Shown here in pieces: positions 18,110-26,537 of a stretch of DNA of 64,000 nt (its first letter is position 1; every line of letters begins with the position of its first letter). The stretch is from Vogesella oryzae (lineage in GTDB: Bacteria > Pseudomonadota > Gammaproteobacteria > Burkholderiales > Chromobacteriaceae). The DNA lies in NCBI RefSeq assembly GCF_902829295.1, contig NZ_CADEPL010000027.1, forward strand, positions 1-64,000, written 5' to 3'. Made by a program: the position numbers and the translations under genes. The notes under the pieces are model-generated. The model did no database searches. It was not told the origin of the DNA and saw only the letters and a program-made list of their open reading frames with translations.

Positions 18110-19339
18110 ATGATGGAACACGTGGATATTTTCATCGTCGGCGGTGGCATGGTGGGTACCGCCATTGCTGCGCGGCTGGGTGGCAGCGGCTTGCGTATTG
18201 CCGTTCTGGAGCAAAGCGCACCAGCGGCCTTCGATCCGGCCAGCGCGCCGGACCTGCGCGTCTCCGCCATCAGCCCGGCCTCCATCAAACTGCTGCAGGA
18301 CATCGGCGCCTGGCAACACATCACTGCCATGCGCAGCGCACCCTACCTGCGCATGCAGGTGTGGGAACAGAAGCGCGCAGATGGCACGTTGTTCGATGCC
18401 AGCGAAATCGGTGCGGCCAACCTTGGCCACATCGTGGAAAACCGCATCGTGCAGCTTGGCTGCACTGCCGCGTTGGCCGCACACGACAATATCGAACTGA
18501 TCTGCCCGGACGAAATCAGCCAGCTGCAGATCGGTGACGGCATCATCCAGATCACCCTGCAAAGTGGCCGCTGCTTCACTGCCCGGCTGCTGATCGGTGC
18601 CGACGGTGCACGCTCGCGCGTACGCGAAGCGGCTGCCATTGGCCTCAACAGCCACGAGTATCCGATGCATGCCTTCGTTGCCACAGTAGGCATCCGTGGC
18701 GGGGAGCGGGATATTACCTGGCAACGCTTCACGCCGCACGGCCCGCAATCGCTGTTGCCATTGCCCGGCGATTACGCCTCCCTGGTGTGGTACCAGACGG
18801 CAGCCAAAGTCCGCGAGCTGATGCAACTGGACGATAACGCGTTGATCACTGCATTCCGCGCCGAATTTCCGGATGTTTTGCCAGATCTCAGCCATATCAT
18901 CAGTCGCGGCAGTTTCCCGCTGATCCGCCGCCACGCCCAGACCTACATCCGCCCCGGCGTCGCACTGGCAGGTGACGCGGCACATACCATTCACCCGCTG
19001 GCCGGACAGGGGGTAAATCTTGGTTTTCAGGATGTCGCTGCACTTTGCGACGTGATACTGGCTGCCCAGCAGCAAGGCAATGAAATCGGTGCTCTGGAAG
19101 TACTGCAGCGCTACCAGCAGCGTCGCCAACTGGCGAACCACGCCATGCAGCGCCTGATGGATCTGTTCTGCTATGGCTTCAGCAACGACATTGGCCCGCT
19201 CCGCTTTGCCCGCAACCTGGGGCTGAAACTGGCCAATCGTAGCGGACCATTGAAAAAAGAAGTGATCCGTTATGCCCTGGGGCTGCAAACGCCGGAACAG
19301 CTTTTTGTACCAGCTTTGCATCTTTTCCCCGCACGTTAG
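18110..19339 (+). CDS. UbiH/UbiF/VisC-family FAD-dependent ubiquinone hydroxylase
   Basis: The 409-residue aromatic-ring hydroxylase shows the FAD motif GGGMVGTAIAARLG near residue 11, the second motif LLIGADGARSRVREAA near 165, and the third GDAAHTIHPLAGQGVNLGFQD near 288-308, in which HPLAGQGVNLGF marks the ubiquinone-biosynthesis subgroup. It would add a hydroxyl to the quinone ring with O2 and NAD(P)H at the membrane. Which carbon is attacked (UbiF-, UbiH- or UbiI-type) cannot be decided; the C-terminus (LMDLFCYGFSND) resembles the UbiF/VisC side. The base composition is a little lower in GC than its neighbours. Followed by a strong terminator. Confidence 0.87.
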   Translation: MMEHVDIFIVGGGMVGTAIAARLGGSGLRIAVLEQSAPAAFDPASAPDLRVSAISPASIKLLQDIGAWQHITAMRSAPYLRMQVWEQKRADGTLFDASEIGAANLGHIVENRIVQLGCTAALAAHDNIELICPDEISQLQIGDGIIQITLQSGRCFTARLLIGADGARSRVREAAAIGLNSHEYPMHAFVATVGIRGGERDITWQRFTPHGPQSLLPLPGDYASLVWYQTAAKVRELMQLDDNALITAFRAEFPDVLPDLSHIISRGSFPLIRRHAQTYIRPGVALAGDAAHTIHPLAGQGVNLGFQDVAALCDVILAAQQQGNEIGALEVLQRYQQRRQLANHAMQRLMDLFCYGFSNDIGPLRFARNLGLKLANRSGPLKKEVIRYALGLQTPEQLFVPALHLFPAR

Positions 19340-19354
19340 CGACCATTAGATAGC

Positions 19355-19385
19355 AATAAAGCCCGCGCATGCGGGCTTTATTTTC
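19355..19385 (+). terminator. Rho-independent terminator after the hydroxylase
   Basis: A twelve-base perfect stem AATAAAGCCCGC/GCGGGCTTTATT (19355-19366, 19371-19382) with a four-base loop and trailing T. Confidence 0.88.
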
Positions 19386-19495
19386 AGCGGCAAGGGCTGG
19401 TGGCGGCCCGCTGCCGCTCGTGCGTTGACGGATGTCGTCAGCACAGGACAGTGCCGCGTCGCACGAGCTACTGCTTTCCCCATGCCCAAAGCACA

Positions 19496-19525
19496 AAGCC
19501 CAGCTTGATTTCTCAAGCTGGGCTT
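19496..19525 (-). terminator. Terminator of an rRNA operon (minus strand)
   Basis: AAGCCCAGCTTGA (19496-19508) pairs with TCAAGCTGGGCTT (19513-19525). Read leftward it follows directly after the 5S rRNA end at 19537 and is trailed by TTTGTG, which is the usual place for an rrn terminator. Confidence 0.7.
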
Positions 19526-19536
19526 CTTGTGGGGGA

Positions 19537-19560
19537 GTCTGGCGGTGTCCTACTTTCACA
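19537..19560 (-). rRNA. rrf: Last bases of a 5S rRNA, truncated at an assembly join
   Basis: On the minus strand the segment reads GTGAAAGTAGGACACCGCCAG, the conserved 3' end of proteobacterial 5S rRNA. Only about 24 bases are present; the match stops at about 19560, where sequence of a different kind begins. The rest of the 5S and the 23S and 16S genes are missing. The simplest reading is that a whole rRNA operon belongs here in the real chromosome and was lost in assembly. Confidence 0.65.
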
Positions 19561-19687
19561 AGGCCACCCTGGTGCCCTACCGTGGCACGGGTCCGGCCCT
19601 GCAGGACCTGGTGGCAGGCAATGTCGATGTCATCTGCGACCAGCCCGTGGCCACCGGCCCGCACATACAGGCGGGCACGCCCAACGG
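19561..19687 (+). pseudogene. Fragment of a Bug/TctC-type tricarboxylate receptor, probably foreign
   Basis: About 40 codons read VPYRGTGPALQDLVAGNVDV, then ICDQPVATGPHIQAG. This is the conserved core of periplasmic Bug receptors (usually HVPYRGTGPA...PHIQAGK), which are very abundant in Burkholderiales. There is no start, signal peptide or end: the fragment begins at the broken 5S rRNA and ends in a poly-C run. I interpret it as a chimeric or contaminating read joined at a repeat, not as a real gene remnant of this organism. Confidence 0.6.
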
Positions 19688-19740
19688 CCCCCCCCCCCCC
19701 CCCCCCCGACCCCCCCCCCCCCCCCCCCCGGCCCCACCCC
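19688..19740. repeat. Two long poly-C runs, likely sequencing artefact
   Basis: Nineteen C (19688-19706) and twenty C (19709-19728) separated by GA, followed by more C-rich bases. Read on the other strand these are poly-G, the known no-signal artefact of two-colour Illumina chemistry. They also coincide with the glycine-rich tail expected of the adjacent TPM protein, where GC-rich low complexity invites misassembly. Confidence 0.7.
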
Positions 19741-20457
19741 CACCGCCGGCGGAAAACCCCCGGCCGCCACCAGCGCCGCCTGCCAGCCCCAGCCCAGCTC
19801 GTACCACAACATGCTACCCACCGCGGCGGCACTGCCGGCGGCCCCCAGCCAGCGGCCCAGCGCCTGCCGCAAGGCCCCGCCGAGGATGGTGGCAAACACC
19901 ACCGCGAACGGCACAAAGGTCCATGCCTCGTCGCTGCTGTCATCCACGTTGGCCGCGGGCGGCGGCAGCGGTTCACCATTGATTACTGCCATGATGCGGG
20001 TCACACCGGCATCGATGCCGCCATAGAAGTCGCCCTGCTTCAGCCTGGGCACGATGACTTCGCTGATGATGCGCTTGCAGGTGGCATCGTTCAGCGCGCC
20101 TTCCAGCCCGTACCCCACCTCGATGCGCAGGGTGTGATCGTTCTTGGCCAGCAGCAGCAGCACGCCATCGTCGACTTTGTTGCGCCCCAGCCGCCATTGC
20201 TCCACCACGCGGATCGAATATTGCTCGATGCTTTCCTCGCCGGTCGTCGGCAGCAAAAGCACCGCCAGCTGGCTGCCCTTGGCCTGCTCGAAGGCCTGCA
20301 GCTTCTGCTCCAGTGCCGCCAACTGCTGCTGGTCGAGCGTGGCCGTCAGGTCGGTGACCCGCGCATTCAGCGTCGGAACCGCCACCTGCGCCCAGGCCAG
20401 GCAACTGGCGAGCGTCAGCCACAGCGCCAGCAAGCCGTATTGCAGGGTGCGGCTCAT
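19741..20457 (-). CDS. TPM-domain protein (YgcG/PsbP-like), 3' end lost
   Basis: An N-terminal signal peptide (about 1-23, ending CLAWAQ) is followed by a TPM domain at about 28-150 (LNARVTDLTATLDQQQLAALEQKL, then DDGVLLLLAKNDHTLRIEVGYGLEG) and one or two membrane segments. Family members usually end in a Gly/Ser/Phe-rich tail; here the frame runs into artefactual poly-Gly, so the true C-terminus is unknown. Its start overlaps the lemA stop by four bases (ATGA). LemA and TPM proteins are commonly co-encoded; a second TPM gene often follows and may be missing beyond the join. The biochemical role in bacteria is unsettled. Confidence 0.8.
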
Positions 20458-21050
20458 TGTGCCGTCGATGCCGAGAAGTCCACCCGCGGCGGGGTAGCCA
20501 GCGCCTTTTCGTTATCGACGCTGAAATTGGGTTTCACCTGGTAGCCGAAGGCCATGGCGGTGAGATTGGACGGGAAGCTGCGCACGGTGATGTTGTACGC
20601 CTGCACCGACTTGATATAGCGGTTGCGCGCCACGGTGATGCGGTTCTCGGTGCCTTCCAGCTGCGCCTGCAGATCGCGGAAGCCGGCATCCGCCTTCAGC
20701 TGCGGATAGTTTTCCGATACCACCAGCAGCCGCGACAGCGCGCTGCCCAGCTGGCCCTGCGCCGCCTGGAACTCGGCCAGCGCCTGCGGGTTGGCCGCCA
20801 GCTCCGGCGTAGCCTGGATACTGCCGACCCGCGCCCGCGCTGCCGTTACCTGCTGCAATACGGTCTGCTCGTGCGTGGCGTAGCCTTTGACGGTATTCAC
20901 CAGATTGGGCACCAGATCGGCGCGGCGCTGGTACTGGTTGAGCACCTCGGACCAGCTGGCCTTGATCTCTTCGTCTCCCGCCTGCAGGCTGTTGTAGCCG
21001 CAGCCGGACAAGCTGCCCAAGAGCAGCAGGGATAGCAGCTGTTTGCGCAT
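20454..21050 (-). CDS. lemA: LemA-family lipoprotein
   Basis: The 198-residue protein has a lipoprotein signal (LLLLGSLSGCGYN, modified Cys at about 17) and the LemA helical domain: NQYQRRADLVPNLVNTVKGYATHE, then the late ENRITVARNRYIKSVQAYN. LemA proteins are helical, envelope-attached proteins with N-terminal membrane anchors; their role is not well defined. The start at 21050 is chosen because the lipobox then lies at a normal distance. First gene of the lemA-TPM operon. Confidence 0.88.
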   Translation of the reverse strand: MRKQLLSLLLLGSLSGCGYNSLQAGDEEIKASWSEVLNQYQRRADLVPNLVNTVKGYATHEQTVLQQVTAARARVGSIQATPELAANPQALAEFQAAQGQLGSALSRLLVVSENYPQLKADAGFRDLQAQLEGTENRITVARNRYIKSVQAYNITVRSFPSNLTAMAFGYQVKPNFSVDNEKALATPPRVDFSASTAQ

Positions 21051-21153
21051 GAAAGCTCCTTGCGAGGGTAATCGATATAAAGCATGCACCCGGACGGTGC
21101 CTGCGGCCAACCCTACGCCAAAGCAGTTGTCATGACCAGTGGCAGCAAGCCAC

Positions 21154-21807
21154 TTATACCCGCAACAAGGCGCCGACCTTGATCACCGCCTGGGTGCGGC
21201 TGGACACCTTGAGCTTGCGCAGAATGGCGGAAACATGTGCCTTGACCGTGCTTTCGGCAATATTCAGCTCGATCGCCACCACCTTGTTGGATTTGCCGTT
21301 AACGATGTAATCCAGCACCGTACGCTCCTGCTTGGTCAGCTGTGCAATGCGGCTGGCCAGATCCTGCAGTTGCTCCGGGCTATTGCCGGGTACGCCGGTA
21401 TCGCGGTCGGCCAGCAGTGGCGGCAGAAAGATTTCGCCATCCAGCACCGCGTTGACCGCCTCGCTCATCAGCTCGCGTGAAAACGACTTGGGAATGAAAC
21501 CGGCGGCGCCCACCGCCAGCACCGACTCCACGGTATGGATACGTTCGTCGGCGGACACCACGATGAACGGCAGCGTCGGCGCCTGCTGCCGCAGCCGCGC
21601 GAGGCCAGTGAGGCCATCCATGCCCGGCATGTTCAGGTCCAGCATCGCCAGCTCGATGCCCGGATTGGCCCGCACCGCCGCCAGTGCCGCATCCAGCGAC
21701 TCGCACTCGACAATCTCGCAGCCCTCGCCCAGCGCGCTGGATACCACCAGCCGCATTGCCTCGCGGAACAGCGGGTGGTCATCCGCAATCAGCACCGTCG
21801 CATCCAT
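21154..21807 (-). CDS. NarL/LuxR-type response regulator of the alcohol-oxidation locus
   Basis: The 217-residue regulator has a receiver domain at about 1-125 with the phosphorylation site D57 (AMLDLNMPGMDG) and a C-terminal LuxR helix-turn-helix at about 150-210 (LTKQERTVLDYIVNGKSNKVVAIELN, STVKAHVSAILRKL). It resembles the AgmR/ErbR/PedR2 class that controls PQQ-dependent alcohol dehydrogenases in Pseudomonas. It lies on the same strand after the cytochrome c and dehydrogenase genes. The hybrid kinase at 30078 is the nearest candidate partner (inference). A binding site may be the double palindrome at 24252-24302. Confidence 0.82.
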   Translation of the reverse strand: MDATVLIADDHPLFREAMRLVVSSALGEGCEIVECESLDAALAAVRANPGIELAMLDLNMPGMDGLTGLARLRQQAPTLPFIVVSADERIHTVESVLAVGAAGFIPKSFSRELMSEAVNAVLDGEIFLPPLLADRDTGVPGNSPEQLQDLASRIAQLTKQERTVLDYIVNGKSNKVVAIELNIAESTVKAHVSAILRKLKVSSRTQAVIKVGALLRV

Positions 21808-21862
21808 GCTCGTTCACCTGTACCTCGTGACAACCGTTCGCCGCCGGCTGTCGGATTGATCA

Positions 21863-21872
21863 TGCGGCCAAC
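21863..21872 (+). repeat. Dispersed word between regulator and cytochrome c
   Basis: TGCGGCCAAC in the 164-bp gap between the response regulator and the cytochrome c gene. Confidence 0.65.
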
Positions 21873-21971
21873 CGCCAAGCGGCGCCGCCACGCAGTCAGG
21901 GCGCCCGGCGCCGCTGCCAGCAGCGCCCGGGCCAGGTTGCAGCCGGATCACGACGATGTGCGCAACGCGGC

Positions 21972-22292
21972 TTACTTGAGCTGCAGCACCCAGCTGACGA
22001 TGGTACGGATGTCGTCATCCTTCAGCTGCGGGTGCGGCGGCATGCCGGCCGGACCCCAGGTGCCACTGCCACCGTCCTTCACCTTGCGCACCAGCATGTC
22101 CAGCGCGCCCTTTTCGCCATCATAACGTTCGGCCACATCCTTGTACGCCGGGCCGATGATTTTACGTTGTACGCTGTGGCAGGCAAGACAGCCGCTCTTC
22201 TTGGCCAGAGCCTCGCCGATGGTCGGTTCGGCTGCGGCCAACCCGGACAGCAGCAGCCCGGCAGCCAGCGCAATATGCTTTGCTTTGATCAT
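21972..22292 (-). CDS. Periplasmic class I cytochrome c (c551-like)
   Basis: The 106-residue protein has a signal peptide (about 1-21, LLLSGLAAAEP), a single haem site C35-L-A-C-H39 and a probable Met axial ligand in AGMPPHPQ. Size and pattern match cytochrome c551/c5-type electron carriers. It is 51 bp downstream of the PQQ alcohol dehydrogenase on the same strand and is a likely electron acceptor for it, alongside the second cytochrome at 34889. Confidence 0.88.
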   Translation of the reverse strand: MIKAKHIALAAGLLLSGLAAAEPTIGEALAKKSGCLACHSVQRKIIGPAYKDVAERYDGEKGALDMLVRKVKDGGSGTWGPAGMPPHPQLKDDDIRTIVSWVLQLK

Positions 22293-22343
22293 GTTTGCTC
22301 CCGGCGGCGGCAGACGGCTGCCTGCCGCCGCGCAGATTAAGGA

Positions 22344-24116
22344 TTACTGGCTCAACTTGAACACCCACAGGCTGCCGCCCTGGGTAATGGTGTTGACCTT
22401 CTTGGCCACCTCGCCGCCCCACAGCGGCACCGCGCCGCCCCAGCCGGACACCACCGCCACATACTGCTGGCCATCCATCTGCCAGGTCACCGGGCTGCCG
22501 ACGATGCCGGAGCCGGTCTGGAACTTCCACAACTCCTTGCCGCTTTGCGCGTCAAACGCCTTGAGGAAGCCTTCCGGCGTGCCGGTGAACACCAGATTGC
22601 CGGCGGTGGTCATCACCCCGCCCCACAGCGGTGCCGGGTTCTTGTATTCCCACTTGATCTTGCCGGTCTTCGGATCCATGGCGCGCAGCACGCCGATATG
22701 ATCCTCATACAGCGGCTTGATGGTGAAACCGGCCCCCAGGTAGGCGGCGCCTTTCTTGTAGCTGATCGGCTCGTTCCAGATATCCATGCCCCACTCGTTG
22801 CTGGGCACGTAGAACATCTCGGTTTTCGGGCTGTAGGCCATCGGCATCCAGTTCTTGCCGCCGAGGAAGGACGGTGCCGAGAACACCGGCTTGCCCTTGC
22901 CTTCTTCACCCTGGGTGGCCGGATCGAACGGGTTGCCCGGACGACCTTCGTCGTTGTAGATCGGACGCTTGGTCTTCAGGTCGAAACCCTTGGCCCAGGT
23001 AATCTTGGACACGAAGGGATAGGCGCCCAGCAGGTCGCCATTGGTACGGTCGGCGACAAAGAAGAAGCCGTTACGGTCGGCCTTGGCGCCGGCCTTGATC
23101 ACCTTGCCGTCTTTTTTCAGGTCGAAGGGGATGAATTCGTTGACGCCGTCAAAGTCCCAGCCATCGTGCGGCGTGGTTTGCAGGTGCCACTTGATCTCGC
23201 CGGTATCCGGGTTCAGCGCCAGGGTGGAGGCGGTGTACAGGTTGTCGCCCTTGCGCGTCCACGAGTTCCATGGCGCCGGGTTGCCGGTGCCCATGAAGAT
23301 GGTGTCGGTTTCCGGATCGTAAGTGCCGCCCAGCCAGGTCGCCCCGCCGCCGTGCTGCCACTGGTCGCCTTCCCAGCTGGCGTTCTTGACGCCAGTCATG
23401 GTGCTTTCCTTGCCGTTGAGCGTGCCCATGTGGCCTTCGATCACCGGCCGCGACCACACCAGCTCGCCGCTCAGCGCATCGCGCGCCTCCACCTTGCCGA
23501 CGATGCCGAACTCGCCGCCGGAAACACCGGTAATCAGCTTGCCTTTCACCACCATCGGCGCGGCGGTGTAGGAATAGCCTTCCTTGTACTCGCCCACTTT
23601 CTTGCTCCACACCACCTTGCCGGTGTGGCGGTCCAGCGCCACCAGCCGCGCATCCAGGGTGCCGAAGTACACCAGGTCGCCGTAGATGGCCATGCCGCGG
23701 TTGATCACGTCACAGCACGGCATGATGCCGTCCGGCAGACGCGCGTTGTACTCCCACAACTTCTGGCCGGTACGGGCATCCACCGCGTAGGCGCGGGAAT
23801 AGGAGGCGGTAACGTAGATCACCCCGTCGTACACCAGCGGTTGCGCTTCCTGGCCGCGCTGCTTCTCGCCGCCGAAGGACAGGCTCCATGCCGGCACCAG
23901 TTTCTTCACCGTCTTGGCGTTGATCTGGGTCAGCGGGCTGAAGCGCTGGGCCTGCGGCCCCATGCCGTAGGACACCACGTCCTGCGGGGTCTTGCTGTCG
24001 TTGATGATGTCCTTGTCGCTCACCGCAGCGCCGGCAACAGGTGCCAGCAGGGCAGCGGCCAGCAGGGATGACAGCGCGGTCAGGCGCCAGGGCCGCTGTG
24101 TCTGGGGTTTTCTCAT
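22344..24116 (-). CDS. PQQ-dependent alcohol dehydrogenase, lanthanide-type active site
   Basis: The 590-residue periplasmic quinoprotein has a signal peptide at about 1-31 and eight tryptophan-docking propeller blades (repeated [11 protein letters not shown]-, [11 protein letters not shown]- and [12 protein letters not shown]-type segments). The adjacent cysteines C134-C135 form the ring typical of these enzymes. The active-site segment reads W320-D-F-D323-G: D321 is the catalytic Asp, and D323 is the extra Asp that distinguishes lanthanide-dependent XoxF/PedH enzymes from calcium-dependent MxaF/ExaA/PedE, which have Ala or Ser there. There is no C-terminal haem domain, so it needs a separate cytochrome c. 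The start at 24116 follows AGGAGAGCGAG. Divergent from the PQQ-associated ABC operon. Confidence 0.93.
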   Translation of the reverse strand: MRKPQTQRPWRLTALSSLLAAALLAPVAGAAVSDKDIINDSKTPQDVVSYGMGPQAQRFSPLTQINAKTVKKLVPAWSLSFGGEKQRGQEAQPLVYDGVIYVTASYSRAYAVDARTGQKLWEYNARLPDGIMPCCDVINRGMAIYGDLVYFGTLDARLVALDRHTGKVVWSKKVGEYKEGYSYTAAPMVVKGKLITGVSGGEFGIVGKVEARDALSGELVWSRPVIEGHMGTLNGKESTMTGVKNASWEGDQWQHGGGATWLGGTYDPETDTIFMGTGNPAPWNSWTRKGDNLYTASTLALNPDTGEIKWHLQTTPHDGWDFDGVNEFIPFDLKKDGKVIKAGAKADRNGFFFVADRTNGDLLGAYPFVSKITWAKGFDLKTKRPIYNDEGRPGNPFDPATQGEEGKGKPVFSAPSFLGGKNWMPMAYSPKTEMFYVPSNEWGMDIWNEPISYKKGAAYLGAGFTIKPLYEDHIGVLRAMDPKTGKIKWEYKNPAPLWGGVMTTAGNLVFTGTPEGFLKAFDAQSGKELWKFQTGSGIVGSPVTWQMDGQQYVAVVSGWGGAVPLWGGEVAKKVNTITQGGSLWVFKLSQ

Positions 24117-24251
24117 CTCGCTCTCCTGATGTTGTAGTGGGTGCCGGCGCGGAACACCGTTGCCGGACCGGTGCGTGTCCAGCCTGCTGTTGCCGCGGCA
24201 ACCGGTGGGGGAACACGCTCTGCATTCTGGGTAGCCATCTGCGGAGGGCCA

Positions 24252-24302
24252 ATTCGACTTAAGTCGCAAATTGCCGCCGGCGGCATGCGACTTAAGTCGA
24301 AT
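24252..24302. promoter_or_regulatory. Double palindromic element in the divergent promoter region
   Basis: Two identical 12-bp perfect palindromes CGACTTAAGTCG (24255-24266 and 24288-24299) lie 33 bp centre to centre. They are themselves arms of a 17-bp inverted repeat (24252-24268 with 24286-24302) around the GC palindrome GCCGCCGGCGGC (24273-24284). It lies 136 bp upstream of the dehydrogenase start and 59 bp before the binding-protein start. There is no T-run, so an operator is more likely than a terminator. Confidence 0.7.
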
Positions 24303-24360
24303 GGACGCTGCCATGCCGCTGGGCCACGCTGCAGGCAACCACCCCGTGATTGCCGCCACC

Positions 24361-25539
24361 ATGACCGCCAACCGTAACGTCATCGCCCGTACCGTCATCG
24401 CCGGCACTGCCCTGCTGCTGAGCCTGGCGGCGCAAGCGGCCAGCACCATCCGCATCAGCTACCTGGAAGAAACCCTGCCGCCCAGCACCGCGCTGGCCAA
24501 TATCGAGCCACGCCCGGCCGACCTCGGCCGCGCCGGCGCCGAGCTGGCGATTGCCGACAACAACACCACCGGCCGCTTCGTGCAGCAGCACTTCGAGCTG
24601 AACCGCATCCAGCTGCCGCAAGGCGCCAGCGGCGCCGACATGCTGGCGCGGCTGGCCAGGGCCGGCAGCAGCCTGGTGGTGCTGAATGTCAGCGCCGCCG
24701 CCATCGACCGCCTGCTGCAGCAGGCGGCGGCCAACCGCTACCTGTTCTTCAATGCCGGCGCGCCGGACGACCGCCTGCGCCAGCGCCAGTGCCGCCCCAA
24801 CCTGCTACACCCGCTGCCCGGCCGCGCGATGCAGGCCGACGCGCTGGCGCAATACCTCGCCACCCGCCGCTGGAACAAGTGGTTCCTGGTGACGGGGCCC
24901 AAACCGGAAGACCGGCTGTACGCCGCCGCCATCCGCCGCGCCGCCAAGCGCTTTGGCGGCCGCATCGTGCTGGAGAAGACGTGGAATTACGGCCCGGATG
25001 CGCGCCGCACCGCGCAGGCCGAGGTGCCGGTGTTCACCCAGGGCGGTGATTACGATGTGCTGATCGTCGCCGACGAGGCCGGCGATTTTGGCGACTACCT
25101 GTCCTACCGCAGCTGGCTGCCGCGCCCGGTGGCCGGCACCCAGGGGCTGACCGCCGAAGGCTGGCACCCGGCGGCGGAACAATGGGGCGCGGTGCAGTTG
25201 CAGAACCGTTTCCGCGCGCAGAGCAAGCGCCCGATGCAGGCGGTGGATTACGCCGCCTGGGCCGCGGTGCGCAGTGTCGGCGAGGCCGCCACCCGCACCG
25301 GCAGCGGCGATGCCAGCAAGTTGGCAGCCTATATCCGCGGCCCGGAGTTCCAGCTGGCCGGCTTCAAGGGCCGCACGCTGTCGTACCGGCCGTGGAACGG
25401 CGAGTTGCGCCAGCCGATGCTGGTGGCGCAGCCGCGCTCGCTGGTCAGCCTGTCGCCGCAGGACGGTTTTCTGCACCCGCGTACCGATCTGGACACCCTG
25501 GGCTTCGACGCCCCGGAAGTCAGCTGCAAGGGCGCCTAG
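24361..25539 (+). CDS. PQQ-locus ABC transporter binding protein (PQQ_ABC_bind family)
   Basis: The 392-residue periplasmic protein has a signal peptide at about 1-26 ([12 protein letters not shown]) and a branched-chain-amino-acid-binding-like fold ([51 protein letters not shown]). It belongs to the family of binding proteins found only beside PQQ-dependent alcohol oxidation genes. The ATG at 24361 is preferred over ATGs at 24301 and 24313 because it gives a clean signal peptide and leaves the palindromic operator outside the gene. First gene of a tight four-gene operon with the propeller, ATPase and permease. Ligand unknown. Confidence 0.87.
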   Translation: MTANRNVIARTVIAGTALLLSLAAQAASTIRISYLEETLPPSTALANIEPRPADLGRAGAELAIADNNTTGRFVQQHFELNRIQLPQGASGADMLARLARAGSSLVVLNVSAAAIDRLLQQAAANRYLFFNAGAPDDRLRQRQCRPNLLHPLPGRAMQADALAQYLATRRWNKWFLVTGPKPEDRLYAAAIRRAAKRFGGRIVLEKTWNYGPDARRTAQAEVPVFTQGGDYDVLIVADEAGDFGDYLSYRSWLPRPVAGTQGLTAEGWHPAAEQWGAVQLQNRFRAQSKRPMQAVDYAAWAAVRSVGEAATRTGSGDASKLAAYIRGPEFQLAGFKGRTLSYRPWNGELRQPMLVAQPRSLVSLSPQDGFLHPRTDLDTLGFDAPEVSCKGA

Positions 25540-25562
25540 CCCGTCACCGCCAAGGACACCCG

Positions 25563-26537
25563 ATGACTACCCGCCTCTTACGCCCGCTTGCCCTCTCCGC
25601 GCTGCTGGCCGCCAGCCAGCTGGGTCTTGCGGCCAACGTTTACGTCTCCAACGAAAAGGACAACACCCTGTCGGTGATCGACAGCAACACGCTGCAGGTG
25701 GTGAAGACCATCGCGGTGGGCAAGCGCCCGCGCGGCATTACCTTGTCCAAGGACGGCAAGTCGCTGTACATCTGCGCCAGCGACGACAACACCGTACAGG
25801 TGCTGGATCTGGCCAGCGGCAAGATCACCCACAACCTGCCCTCCGGCGAAGACCCGGAGCAGTTCGCGCTGACGCCGGACGGCAAGACGCTGTACATCGC
25901 CAACGAAAACAACAATGTGGTGACCATGATCGACCTCGCCAGCCGCCGTGTGGCCGGCCAGGTGGATGTCGGCGTCGAGCCGGAAGGCATGGCGGTGAGC
26001 CCGGACGGACGCTGGGCGGTGAACACCTCGGAAACCACCAATATGGCGCACTGGATCGACACCCGCAGCCGCCAGCTGGTGGACAGCACCCTGGTCGACC
26101 AGCGACCGCGTTACGCGCGCTTCAGTGCCGACGGCAAGCAACTGTGGGTCAGCAGCGAGGTCGGCGGCACGGTGTCGGTGATCGACGTCGCCAGCCGCAA
26201 GCGCATCCACACCATCCGTTTTGCCATCACCGGCATACCCAAGGACCGCATCCAGCCGGTCGGCATCCGCCTGACCCGCGACGGCCGCTATGCCTTCGTG
26301 CCGCTGGGGCCGGCCAACCATGTGGCGGTGATCGACGCCAAAACCTTCCAGCCGCTGAAATATCTGCTGGTGGGCCGCCGCGTGTGGCATGCCGAGTTTT
26401 CCGCCGACGAAAAACAGCTGTGGGTCACCAACGGCATCAGCAACGATGTATCGCTGATCGACGTCAGCGAGCAGAAAGTCATCAAGTCCATCCCGGTCGG
26501 GCGCTACCCGTGGGGGGTGGTGGTGAGCGGCTCATGA
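25563..26537 (+). CDS. PQQ-associated YVTN beta-propeller protein
   Basis: The 324-residue periplasmic protein has a signal peptide (about 1-24, SQLGLAANV) and seven repeats of the YVTN type (NVYVSNEKDNTLSVIDSNT; KSLYICASDDNTVQVLDLAS; KTLYIANENNNVVTMIDLAS; KQLWVTNGISNDVSLIDVSE). This is the propeller family restricted to PQQ catabolic loci. Its role is not established; a scaffold or a binding partner of the ABC system is possible. Starts 23 bp after the binding protein and overlaps the ATPase start by four bases. Confidence 0.87.
   Translation: MTTRLLRPLALSALLAASQLGLAANVYVSNEKDNTLSVIDSNTLQVVKTIAVGKRPRGITLSKDGKSLYICASDDNTVQVLDLASGKITHNLPSGEDPEQFALTPDGKTLYIANENNNVVTMIDLASRRVAGQVDVGVEPEGMAVSPDGRWAVNTSETTNMAHWIDTRSRQLVDSTLVDQRPRYARFSADGKQLWVSSEVGGTVSVIDVASRKRIHTIRFAITGIPKDRIQPVGIRLTRDGRYAFVPLGPANHVAVIDAKTFQPLKYLLVGRRVWHAEFSADEKQLWVTNGISNDVSLIDVSEQKVIKSIPVGRYPWGVVVSGS

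Noticed and set aside
19688-19728. Poly-C runs as a phase-variation tract
   Set aside because: Two runs of about 20 flanked by a truncated foreign fragment and a broken 5S gene fit a sequencing/assembly artefact better than a contingency locus.
19527-20026. Proline-rich frames through the poly-C region
   Set aside because: They arise only from translating the C-runs joined to an unrelated receptor fragment; the region is a probable artefact.
24301-24360. Earlier ATG starts (24301, 24313) for the PQQ-locus binding protein
   Set aside because: They add a polar extension before the signal peptide and place the start inside the palindromic operator.
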